Shown: in pieces, positions 13,672 to 20,495 of the stretch
Numbering within the stretch: position 1 is the stretch's first letter
Layout of the letters: each line of letters begins with the position of its first letter
Source of the DNA: Collinsella aerofaciens
GTDB lineage: Bacteria > Actinomycetota > Coriobacteriia > Coriobacteriales > Coriobacteriaceae
DNA: 20,495 nucleotides
Direction of reading: 5' to 3'
Assembly (NCBI GenBank): GCA_030841765.1
Contig: JAUUSS010000035.1
Span: forward strand, 1-20,495
Position numbers and translations under genes: made by a program
Notes under the pieces: model-generated
What the model was told of the DNA's origin: nothing
Seen by the model: the letters and a program-made list of their open reading frames with translations, nothing else
The model's database searches: none

Positions 13672-14442
13672 CTATAGCAGTCCAAAGTACTTCGCGGCGT
13701 TGTAGATCCCATCGTCGTCCACGGCGGTCGTTACGTAGGTCGCTGCGGCCTTCACGGTCTCCTGCGCGTTGCCCATGGCCACACTTGTGCCCACGGCCGA
13801 GAACATCGACAGGTCGTTCTCGCCGTCGCCAAAGGCAATCGCCTCGCTCGCGTCGATGCCCAGGCGCTCCAGCGTCGCCGCCACGCCCAGGTCCTTGTCG
13901 CCGTTAGCCGGAATAATGTCACAGAACAGGTCGCACCAGCGCGTGGTGAGCGAATGCGACACGGCATCGGTCACGATATGCTCGTCGGCCGGGTCCACAA
14001 AGGCGCAAAACTGGTAGACCGGCGCGTCAAAGGCGTGCTCAAACGGCTCCTCGTGGTAGACGATTCCAGCGTTGCTGCCAGCCGTCACCACGCGCTCGGA
14101 CAGGCGGTTCACAAACGAGTTCTCGCCCTGCATGCACAGCGAGTCATAGCGCCCCTGCGCCACCTGGTCCACAATCACCGCGACGTCGTCCGAATCGATC
14201 GGGCAGCTGCGGTAGACGCCCTTGGCATCAAAACAGTGCTGGCCCGAAAGCGTAATGTACGCATCCCAGCCCAGGTCGAACAGCCAGTCCGGCATCTGGT
14301 AGGTCGGACGGCCCGTGGCGATCACGCACGCAATCCCCTGCTCGCGAAAGCTGTCGAGCACCTGCTGCGCCGACGCCGGAATCCGGTGGGTCTTAAAGCT
14401 CAGCAGCGTACCGTCGATATCGAAAAACGCGGCTTTGATCAT
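13672..14442 (-). CDS. Cof-type HAD-IIB sugar-phosphatase-like hydrolase
   Basis: This 256-residue cytoplasmic protein is a HAD-superfamily phosphatase of the Cof (IIB cap) type. Motif I is FFDIDGTLLS with Asp8 and Asp10, motif II is VIATGRP, and motif IV is IAFGDGENDLSMF near the C-terminus, followed by AMGNAQETVKAAATYVT. The central cap domain spans about residues 80-190. Cof proteins dephosphorylate sugar phosphates, flavin nucleotides or similar small molecules; the specific substrate is not readable. It starts 6 bases after the ABC-F stop codon, whose GAGGAG serves as ribosome-binding site, so both are co-transcribed, which says little about shared function. Confidence 0.9.
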   Translation of the reverse strand: MIKAAFFDIDGTLLSFKTHRIPASAQQVLDSFREQGIACVIATGRPTYQMPDWLFDLGWDAYITLSGQHCFDAKGVYRSCPIDSDDVAVIVDQVAQGRYDSLCMQGENSFVNRLSERVVTAGSNAGIVYHEEPFEHAFDAPVYQFCAFVDPADEHIVTDAVSHSLTTRWCDLFCDIIPANGDKDLGVAATLERLGIDASEAIAFGDGENDLSMFSAVGTSVAMGNAQETVKAAATYVTTAVDDDGIYNAAKYFGLL

Positions 14443-14448
14443 TCTCGC

Positions 14449-16305
14449 CTACTCCTCGCCCTCGAGCTTTTCGCTCGCCTCGAGCCACGCCATCTCCAGC
14501 TCGTCCATGGCGGCGTGAGCCTCGTCGATCTTTGCCTGCTGCTCGCCGAGCGCCGTGTAGTTGGTGGGATCGACCTGGGCCATGGCGGCCTCGGCCTCCT
14601 CCACGCGGGCGCGCTGCGTCTCCATCTTGCGCTCGAGCGAGCTCACCTCGCGGCGGAGCTTCTGACGCTCGGCGTTGGAAAGGCCGTTGGGCTGACCGCT
14701 CGACTTGGGCTTGTCGGCAGCAGCCGCCGCACCGGTGTCGAACGTGCCGGTCTTAGCGCTCGGCGCGCCCACGGGCTCGCCCTCGGCGGTAGCGTTGCAC
14801 AGGCGCAGGTACTGGTCCACGCCGCCGGGCATATGCGTCAGATGGCCATCGAGCAGTGCCCACTGTTGGTCGGTCACGCGCTCCATCAAAAAGCGATCGT
14901 GTGTCACCAGGATCAGCGTGCCGGGCCAGCCGTCCAGCAGGTCCTCGACAATCGCGAGCATGTCGGTATCCAGGTCGTTGCCCGGCTCGTCCAGGATGAG
15001 CACGTTGGGCTCGTCCAGAATCGTCAGCAACAGCGACAGGCGACGGCGCTGGCCGCCCGAAAGATCGCCGATGCGGCTCCAGAGCTGCTGCGTCGTAAAG
15101 CCCAGACGTTCGCAGAGCTTCTCGGGCGAAGTCTCCTTGCCGTCGATGACGTAGTACTTCTTATAGTTGCCGAGCACCTCGCGGATCGTGTCGCCCATGT
15201 AGGGCTTGAGTTCCTCGAGCTGCTGCGACAGCACGCCAAAGCGCACTGTCTGGCCAATCTTCACGCGGCCGCGCGTGGGTTCAATCTTGCCCTGGATCAC
15301 GTCGAGCAGCGTCGACTTACCGGCGCCGTTCTCGCCCAAAAGGCCATAGCGGTCGCCCGCACCAATGAGCCAGGTCACATCGGTGAGCACCTGCTTGGGC
15401 GCGCCGTCGGTATCGGCATAGCCGGCATCCACGTCGACCACATCGATAACCTGCTTGCCCAAGCGGCTCACGGCCAGGCGCTTGAGCTCCAGCTCGTCAC
15501 GCACGGGCGGCACGTCGGCGATCAGCTCACGAGCGGCATCCACGCGAAACTTGGGCTTGGTGGAACGAGCCTGGGCACCGCGGCTCAGCCACGCGAGCTC
15601 CTTGCGCGCCATGTTGCGACGGCGCTCCTCGGTAACGGCGGCCATGCGGTCGCGCTCCACGCGCTGCAGGATATATGCGGAGTAGCCGCCCTCGAAGGGA
15701 TCGACCTGGCCGTCGTGGACCTCCCACATGCTGGTGCAGACCTCGTCCAAGAACCAGCGATCGTGCGTGACCACGAGCATGGCGCCCTGACCGCGCTGCC
15801 AGCGAGCCTTAAGATGGCGTGCAAGCCAGTTGATGGTGCGCATGTCCAGATGGTTAGTGGGCTCGTCGAGCATGAGCACGTCGTAGTCGCCGATCAACAG
15901 GCGCGCGAGGTCCACGCGGCGGCGCTGGCCACCCGAAAGCTCGCCCACCGTGCCCTCCCAGGGCACATCGCTAATGAGACCGGCGAGGATCTGGCGCGTG
16001 CGGGGGCTCGACGCCCACTCATACTCGGGCGTGTCGCCCACGACGGCATGGTGCACGGTGTCGGTGTCGACAAGCTGGTCCTTTTGGCCGAGCAGGCCGA
16101 TCGTGGTGCCGCGACGATGCGTCACGCGGCCGTCGTCGGGCTCCAGCGTGCCGGCGAGCACGCTCAGCAGCGTCGACTTGCCGTCGCCGTTTTTACCGAC
16201 AATACCAATACGGTCGCCCTCGCCCACGCCGAGCGTCACGCTATCGAAAATATGCTTGGTGGGAAACTCTAGGCTGACGGAATCGCATCCCAAAAGAATC
16301 GCCAT
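14449..16305 (-). CDS. ABC-F family ATPase, Uup-like
   Basis: This 618-residue soluble protein has two ABC ATPase domains and no membrane segments, the ABC-F layout. Domain 1 has Walker A GKNGDGKST (37-45), signature LSGGQRRRVDLARL and Walker B VLMLDEPTNHLD. Domain 2 has Walker A GENGAGKST, signature LSGGQRRRLSLLLT and Walker B VLILDEPGNDLD. A C-terminal coiled coil (about 545-618: RQKLRREVSSLERKME ... EQQAKIDEAHAAMDELEMAW) is typical of Uup. These proteins act on ribosomes or on branched DNA intermediates; antibiotic protection occurs in other ABC-F subgroups, with no specific sign here. The start at ATG 16305 follows AAGGAG. The in-frame ATG at 16419 lies inside the terminator region and is rejected. 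Confidence 0.9.
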   Translation of the reverse strand: MAILLGCDSVSLEFPTKHIFDSVTLGVGEGDRIGIVGKNGDGKSTLLSVLAGTLEPDDGRVTHRRGTTIGLLGQKDQLVDTDTVHHAVVGDTPEYEWASSPRTRQILAGLISDVPWEGTVGELSGGQRRRVDLARLLIGDYDVLMLDEPTNHLDMRTINWLARHLKARWQRGQGAMLVVTHDRWFLDEVCTSMWEVHDGQVDPFEGGYSAYILQRVERDRMAAVTEERRRNMARKELAWLSRGAQARSTKPKFRVDAARELIADVPPVRDELELKRLAVSRLGKQVIDVVDVDAGYADTDGAPKQVLTDVTWLIGAGDRYGLLGENGAGKSTLLDVIQGKIEPTRGRVKIGQTVRFGVLSQQLEELKPYMGDTIREVLGNYKKYYVIDGKETSPEKLCERLGFTTQQLWSRIGDLSGGQRRRLSLLLTILDEPNVLILDEPGNDLDTDMLAIVEDLLDGWPGTLILVTHDRFLMERVTDQQWALLDGHLTHMPGGVDQYLRLCNATAEGEPVGAPSAKTGTFDTGAAAAADKPKSSGQPNGLSNAERQKLRREVSSLERKMETQRARVEEAEAAMAQVDPTNYTALGEQQAKIDEAHAAMDELEMAWLEASEKLEGEE

Positions 16306-16379
16306 ATGCCCTGCTCCTTCGTAGAAATTCAGCGTTGTCCATAATAGCAGCGAAAAGGCGGGCCGCACACGACACAAAA

Positions 16380-16413
16380 AGGCGGGCCATCTCCCAAAAG
16401 AGATGACCCGCCT
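16380..16413 (-). terminator. Terminator of the pst operon
   Basis: On the minus strand AGGCGGGTCATCTC pairs with GAGATGGCCCGCCT (one G-T type mismatch) around 6 bases, followed by TTTTTGTG. It lies 56 bases after the pstB stop, so no phoU is co-transcribed downstream. Confidence 0.9.
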
Positions 16414-16468
16414 CTCCAATCAGTCCCGTGGCAACCGTGGCCGCCGCGGGCCTCAAGCATGTCCCGGA

Positions 16469-17341
16469 CTAGGAGAACATGCCGGTGAGGTAATCATTCA
16501 GCCGCTTATCCTTGGGCCGTTGGAAAATCTCGTCAGTCTCGTCGTACTCGACCATATCGCCCATGTAGAAGAACGCCGTGCGGTTGGACACGCGCGACGC
16601 CTGCTCCATGTTGTGCGTCACGATAACGATGGCGCGGTCGGCCACGACCGATGACATGAGGTCCTCGATCGCCAGCGTCGAGATGGGGTCGAGCGCCGAG
16701 CAGGGCTCGTCGAACAGAATCACGTCGGGGTTGAGCGCCAGCGTGCGCGCGATGCACAGACGCTGCTGCTGGCCGCCCGAAAGCGCGTAGGCGCTCTTGT
16801 CGAGCTTGTCTTTGACCTCGTCCCAAAGCGCCGCGCCGCGCAGGCTTTCCTCGACCATGCGGTCGAGCTCGTCGCGGTCGGTGATGCCGTGGCGCTTAGG
16901 CGCAAACGTGATGTTGTCGCGAATGGACTTGCGGAACGGGTTGGGCTGCTGGAACACCATGCCAATGGAACGGCGCAGCTCGTAGGTGTTTTCGGTCTTG
17001 GTGTTCACGTTGCGCCCGCGATAGTTGATCTCGCCCTCCACGCGGCAGCCGCGAATCTCGCGATTCATGAGGTTGAGGCTACGCAAGAAGGTCGACTTAC
17101 CGCAGCCCGAAGGCCCGATGAGCGCCGTGATCTCGCCCTTGTGAAAGTCGAGCGACGTATTGTGCAGTGCATGGTGGTCGCCATAGTACACGTTGACGTC
17201 CTTGGTGGAGAGCACGACCTCGTCGCTCACGGCCTTGCCGCTCGCGCGCACGCGCTTCCCGCTCTCCCCCACGCTCGACAAAAAGTCCTGGGTCTCGGAC
17301 GATGCCGCCTCAGTTGCGGGCGTTGCATTTATCTCGCTCAT
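16469..17341 (-). CDS. pstB: Phosphate ABC transporter ATP-binding protein PstB
   Basis: This 290-residue ATPase powers high-affinity phosphate import with PstC and PstA. Walker A GPSGCGKST is at 76-84, the Q-loop region reads VFQQPNPF, signature LSGGQQQR is at 187-194, Walker B VILFDEPCSALD begins at 207 and the H-loop is IVTHNM. NRE in SLNLMNRE and the FFYMGDMVEYD tail are typical of PstB. An unusual 40-residue acidic/Ser-rich N-terminal extension precedes the ABC domain. Its ATG overlaps the pstA stop by 4 bases (ATGA), indicating translational coupling. It is the last gene of the operon. Confidence 0.96.
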   Translation of the reverse strand: MSEINATPATEAASSETQDFLSSVGESGKRVRASGKAVSDEVVLSTKDVNVYYGDHHALHNTSLDFHKGEITALIGPSGCGKSTFLRSLNLMNREIRGCRVEGEINYRGRNVNTKTENTYELRRSIGMVFQQPNPFRKSIRDNITFAPKRHGITDRDELDRMVEESLRGAALWDEVKDKLDKSAYALSGGQQQRLCIARTLALNPDVILFDEPCSALDPISTLAIEDLMSSVVADRAIVIVTHNMEQASRVSNRTAFFYMGDMVEYDETDEIFQRPKDKRLNDYLTGMFS

Positions 17342-18264
17342 TCGGCCGTCATCTTCCTTGCCAGTTGTTTGCCCACGATACGGGCGACTACGTTAAACAG
17401 CAGCACGCAAATCATCAGCAGCGCCGCGGTGCCCCAAACGATCTGCTGGGCCTCGGGGCTGCCCTCGCCATAGATCTTGTAGATGTGCACGGCGAGCGAC
17501 TCACCGGGGCGGAACACGTTCCAGGCGCAGGTGGGGCTCGACAGGTTAAAGCTCAAGAAGTTCAGACGCACCGGCGAGCTCATGCCCGAGGTAAAGAGCA
17601 GCGCCGCGGCCTCGCCAAAGACGCGGCCGGCCGAAAGCACGATGCCGGTCACGATGGCGGGCATGGCCTCGGGAATCAGGACGTGCAGCGTGGCCTCCCA
17701 GCGGGTGAGGCCCATGGCCAGGCACGCATCGCGCTGGGCCTGCGGCACGTCCTCGAGCGCCTGCTGGATCACGCGCACCAGAATGGGGATATTGAACATG
17801 GTGAGCGCGACGGCGCCGGAGATGATGGAGTACTTCCAGCCCAGCTGCACCGAGAACACCAGAAAACCGAACATGCCGACAACGATGGAAGGCAGCGAGG
17901 ACAGCGTCTCGATGGCGGTGGAGGCAATGTCGCGGACGGGTCCGTCGGGTGCGTACTCAACCAAAAAGACCGCGCCACCCAGGCTGATGGGCACCGAGAT
18001 GATCAGGGTGATCAGCAGCAGGTAGAACGAGTCGAACAGCTGGTAGAGCACGCCGCCCTGCGTTCCGTTGGCGCGCGACGGCTCCGTGAGAAAGCCCGGC
18101 TGGAACAGCGTCGAGATGCCCTCGAACAGGATATAGGCCACCATGGAGACGACGATGAGCATGACGATGGCGACGATCGCCGTCAACACGCCCGTGGCGA
18201 AGCGGTCCTGCTTTTGGACACGCCCGAGCCTCGCCTCGTCGATGTGGATACGCGTGCTAGCCAC
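17338..18264 (-). CDS. pstA: Phosphate ABC transporter permease PstA
   Basis: This 308-residue integral membrane permease has six predicted helices, beginning around residues 24-48 and ending near 280-300. The BPD_transp_1 loop includes AMGLTRWEATLHVLIPEAMPAIVTG (the EAA-type site for PstB) and AGRVFGEAAALLFTSG, the signature shared by PstA/PstC. Another family feature is SLPSIVVGMFGFLVF. It forms the phosphate channel with PstC. The start is GTG at 18264, overlapping the end of pstC by 8 bases, with GAAGG close upstream; overlap with both neighbours indicates tight co-translation. Confidence 0.95.
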   Translation of the reverse strand: MASTRIHIDEARLGRVQKQDRFATGVLTAIVAIVMLIVVSMVAYILFEGISTLFQPGFLTEPSRANGTQGGVLYQLFDSFYLLLITLIISVPISLGGAVFLVEYAPDGPVRDIASTAIETLSSLPSIVVGMFGFLVFSVQLGWKYSIISGAVALTMFNIPILVRVIQQALEDVPQAQRDACLAMGLTRWEATLHVLIPEAMPAIVTGIVLSAGRVFGEAAALLFTSGMSSPVRLNFLSFNLSSPTCAWNVFRPGESLAVHIYKIYGEGSPEAQQIVWGTAALLMICVLLFNVVARIVGKQLARKMTAE

Positions 18265-19165
18265 GAGCCTTCGCCCCCTTGCGGCCGATAAGGTGGATGA
18301 TCAGGATGAAGATGAGACTCATGCCCATCAGCAGCAGGCCGAGCGCCCACAGAACATCGTCTTGGGCCGAGCCCTCGGCATAGACTGCCATGGACGTGGT
18401 GAGCGTGGTGGTGATGGTCGAAGCCGGCGACAGCAGCGACGTCGGCATGGCCTCGATGCCGCCGATGACCATGCGCACGGCGAGCGTCTCGCCAAAGGCG
18501 CGGGTCATGCCCAAGATAACCGCGGTCATGAGCGACGGCATGGCGGACTTGAGCACCACGTGCCAGATGGTCTGCCAGCGGGTGTAGCCCAGCGCGAGCG
18601 AGCCCTGGCGGTAGCCGTCGGGCACGGCGCGCAGGCCATCGACCGAAAGCGTGGTCATGGTCGGCAGGATCATGACGGCCAGCACGATGGCGCCGGGCAA
18701 GATGCCCAGGCCCGTGCTCACGTGGAAAACGCTCTTCATAAGACCGACGACCACGTGAAAACCGATCAGGCCAAAGACGACCGAGGGGATGCCGGTCAAA
18801 AGCTCAATGAGCGGCTGAAAGATCTTAGAGCCAAACTTAGGGCTAATCTCGACCGCAAAGATGGCAGAGCCGATGGCGATGGGCAGCGCGATAAGCGTGG
18901 AGAGCACCATGACCGCAAACGAGGTGACGATCAGGGGCAGGGCGCCGGTATAGGGCAGGCCGTTTTCGGCTGTGTTGGCCAGGTCCCACTTGGTGCCGGT
19001 GAAAAACTCGACGACCGAGACGCCGTCCTTGACAAAAGCCGAGAGGCCCTTTTGGGCGACCATAAAGATGAGCGCGGCAACGACAAGCGTCACGAGCGCT
19101 ACGCACGCGCCCGTGACGCCCAGGCCCACGTTCTCAAGGTCGCGCTTTGGCAGCTGTTTTGCCAT
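18257..19165 (-). CDS. pstC: Phosphate ABC transporter permease PstC
   Basis: This 302-residue integral membrane permease has about six helices starting at residues 15-38. Family features are GTKWDL, IELLTGIPSVVFGLIGF, the EAA-type loop ALGYTRWQTIWHVVLKSAMPS, and MTRAFGETLAVRMVIGG, which distinguishes PstC from PstA. It partners PstA in the inner membrane. The ATG at 19165 follows GGAAAGG, 23 bases after the pstS stop, and the gene runs into pstA with an 8-base overlap. Confidence 0.95.
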   Translation of the reverse strand: MAKQLPKRDLENVGLGVTGACVALVTLVVAALIFMVAQKGLSAFVKDGVSVVEFFTGTKWDLANTAENGLPYTGALPLIVTSFAVMVLSTLIALPIAIGSAIFAVEISPKFGSKIFQPLIELLTGIPSVVFGLIGFHVVVGLMKSVFHVSTGLGILPGAIVLAVMILPTMTTLSVDGLRAVPDGYRQGSLALGYTRWQTIWHVVLKSAMPSLMTAVILGMTRAFGETLAVRMVIGGIEAMPTSLLSPASTITTTLTTSMAVYAEGSAQDDVLWALGLLLMGMSLIFILIIHLIGRKGAKARG

Positions 19166-19189
19166 TGCAAACCTTTCCGGGGCGATTAC

Positions 19190-20128
19190 TTATTTAGCAG
19201 AGACCTTGCCGCTGGCGTCCTTGACGACCTTCATGGCAGAGACGGGGATGAAGCCCTGCTCCTCGACGAGCTTGCCCTGGACGTCGTCGGAAAGCATGAA
19301 CTCCAGGAAGGCCTTGGTGGCCTCGTCGGCGTCCTTGGAGCAGTACATGTGCTCGGTAGCCCAGATCTTGAAGGAGTCATCAGTGACATTCTTGCTCTTG
19401 GGCTCGACGCCCTCGACCTTGATGGCGTTGAACTTGGAGTCATCGAAGTGCGAGAAGTCGAGGTAGGAGATGGCGTTATCGGTGCTGCCCATCTGAGTCT
19501 GGACGTCGCCGGACTTGTCGAGCTCGGCGTCGCCCTTAAAGTCGACGGTCTCGTCGCCAAAGACGGCGGCCTCGAAGGTGGCGCGGGTACCGGAGCCGGC
19601 CTTGCGGTTGAGGACGACGATGGTGGCGTCGTCGCCGCCGACCTCCTTCCAGTTGGTAATCTGACCGGAGAAGATACCCTTGAGCTGCTCGAGGGACAGG
19701 TCGTCGACCTTGACGTTCTTGGAGACGACGGGGCCCATGCCCACGACGGCGACCTCGTGGTCGACGAGGTTCTTGACTTGATCGGCCTCAAGCTTGGTCT
19801 CGGCGAAGACGTCGGAGTTGCCGATGGTGACGGTGCCGGCGGCGACAGCGGTCAGGCCCTTGCCCGAACCGTTACCCGAGCCGGAGACGGAGACATCGGG
19901 GTTGGCGTCCATGAACTTCTCGGCAGCGGCCTCGACGAGAGCCTGGAACGAAGAGGCACCGTCGTAGGTCACCTCGCCGGAGACGGACTCGGCAGCAGCG
20001 GCGCTACCCTTGTCGGCGGCATCGGATGCGCCGGAGCCGCCGCACCCAACGAGACCGAGACCGACGATGCTGGCAAGACCACCAGCGAGGCCGAGGAACT
20101 GACGACGAGAATAAGCCTGATCGAGCAT
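19190..20128 (-). CDS. pstS: Phosphate-binding lipoprotein PstS
   Basis: This 312-residue protein captures phosphate outside the membrane and passes it to PstC/PstA. The N-terminus is a lipoprotein signal with a twin-arginine motif (SRRQFLGLAGG) and lipobox LVGC, so it should be lipidated on Cys29 and may be exported folded through Tat. Phosphate-binding features include DGASSFQALVEAAAEKF, SGSGNGSGKGLTAVAAG, NWKEVGG, NRKAGSGTRATFE and the ADEATKAFLEFMLS tail. The start is ATG 20128, preceded by GAAAGGAAG; in-frame upstream ATGs lack a ribosome-binding site and would bury the signal. It is first in pstSCAB, and phosphate starvation control is expected but I see no certain Pho box upstream. Confidence 0.95.
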   Translation of the reverse strand: MLDQAYSRRQFLGLAGGLASIVGLGLVGCGGSGASDAADKGSAAAAESVSGEVTYDGASSFQALVEAAAEKFMDANPDVSVSGSGNGSGKGLTAVAAGTVTIGNSDVFAETKLEADQVKNLVDHEVAVVGMGPVVSKNVKVDDLSLEQLKGIFSGQITNWKEVGGDDATIVVLNRKAGSGTRATFEAAVFGDETVDFKGDAELDKSGDVQTQMGSTDNAISYLDFSHFDDSKFNAIKVEGVEPKSKNVTDDSFKIWATEHMYCSKDADEATKAFLEFMLSDDVQGKLVEEQGFIPVSAMKVVKDASGKVSAK

Positions 20129-20153
20129 GATCTTCCTTTCATACATGCGATTC

Positions 20154-20170
20154 GCGGGCACCCTGCCCGC
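20154..20170 (-). promoter_or_regulatory. Small hairpin in the pstS leader
   Basis: GCGGGCA pairs perfectly with TGCCCGC around a 3-base loop, 26 bases before the pstS start codon on the minus strand. It could influence leader stability. The 367 bases from the pstS start to the window end contain only this hairpin and the palindrome at 20329-20415; no gene is visible and no promoter could be placed with confidence. Confidence 0.35.
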
Positions 20171-20328
20171 TTTGCTGTTTGGAAAGATACGGCCTCGATC
20201 GGGCAGTGCCCGCGCCAACTGCGGTTTTTTACGGGCATCTGATAGACCCTTACCGCAAGCGCAGCACGGCCTTTACAAACGAATAACAATCCAGCGCCGA
20301 ACATGGCGCACCTTTTACACCAGAGGAA

Positions 20329-20415
20329 GGTAGTTGTTGGGGACGTTCTTAAACGACTAGTCGTTGGGGACGTTCTTGTTTGACTAGTCATTTAAGAACG
20401 TCCCCAAGGACTACC
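20329..20415. repeat. REP-like palindrome with three GGGGACGTTCTT units
   Basis: The 34-base arms 20329-20362 and 20382-20415 are inverted copies with 3 mismatches (TTGGGGACGTTCTTAAA, then GACTAGTC). The 19-base centre (20363-20381) carries a third GTTGGGGACGTTCTTG copy in the same direction as the left arm. GGGGAC-headed palindromes of this type are known as REP elements linked with REP-associated tyrosine transposases; none is encoded in this window. It lies about 200 bases upstream of pstS. Confidence 0.65.
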
Positions 20416-20495
20416 TTGGAAACCCCGCAGGTTGAGCATAAGTCAGACACTATGACCCAATCCAGGGGCACGGAAACGACAGGAGCCCCCGCTCG

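Noticed and set aside
13954..16272. 772-codon plus-strand open frame antisense to the ABC-F gene
   Set aside because: The product is Leu/Ala/His/Val-rich with no family features, while the reverse strand encodes a complete ABC-F protein with all motifs. High GC content keeps the antisense frame open.
16306..16419. N-terminal extension of the ABC-F protein from the ATG at 16419
   Set aside because: It would lie inside the pst terminator and replaces a well-placed AAGGAG-ATG start at 16305.
18143..20242. 699-codon plus-strand open frame across pstC and pstS
   Set aside because: It is a low-complexity Asp/Gly/His/Arg-rich product antisense to clear pst genes and has no ribosome-binding site.
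20219..20325. Possible Pho boxes in the pstS upstream region (three TTTTAC/TTTAC-like tracts)
   Set aside because: The tracts are spaced 40-47 bases apart, not about 11 as in tandem Pho boxes, and match no consensus well.

Overview
The window is GC-rich and gene-dense, with nearly every gene preceded by a clear AAGGAG-type ribosome-binding site. Gene content suggests a Coriobacteriia (Actinomycetota) chromosome, most likely Collinsella or a close relative. The hints are a clostridial/coriobacterial-type short SerA with a DUF1015-like neighbour, a Coriobacteriia-style 'SAFRYHR-PPQ' protein, and a Tat lipoprotein PstS. This placement is inference from family knowledge, not from a database search.

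Layout. (1) 1-3997: serA, a 191-bp MITE-like element with long terminal inverted repeats, a reverse-strand protein with a DUF559/Vsr-like C-terminus, the decayed 3' end of an M20 peptidase gene with two single-base deletions, and a short DUF1015-like gene. (2) 4042-6076: convergent terminator, two tandem histidine phosphatases and a nitroreductase-family gene, all on the minus strand. (3) 6313-7398: a DUF308/HdeD-like membrane protein directly followed by a YaiI/UPF0178 protein. (4) 7567-8673: a predicted metal exporter with a very His-rich loop (minus), divergent from a DEDDh 3'-5' exonuclease (8845-9813). (5) 10043-12820: a zinc-type resistance module: an ArsR/SmtB repressor with an intact alpha-5 zinc site, a stand-alone HMA metal-binding protein and a P1B-type ATPase that lacks its own HMA domain. 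Three matching operators lie in front of the repressor and the ATPase. (6) 12837-12963: a 127-bp near-perfect palindrome. (7) 13100-16305, minus: a DtxR/MntR-family regulator, a Cof-type HAD phosphatase and an Uup-like ABC-F ATPase. (8) 16469-20128, minus: pstSCAB phosphate transporter operon, ended by a strong terminator with no phoU. (9) 20129-20495: pstS leader and an 87-bp REP-like palindrome.

Metal homeostasis is the main theme of the central part: the exporter, the Zn module and the DtxR regulator lie within 6 kb. The rest is ordinary core metabolism and phosphate uptake. I saw no tRNA, rRNA, CRISPR array, phage genes or intact transposase. The least ordinary parts are the non-coding palindromic elements and the operator architecture of the zinc module; I did not find convincing evidence of a wholly new multi-gene system.
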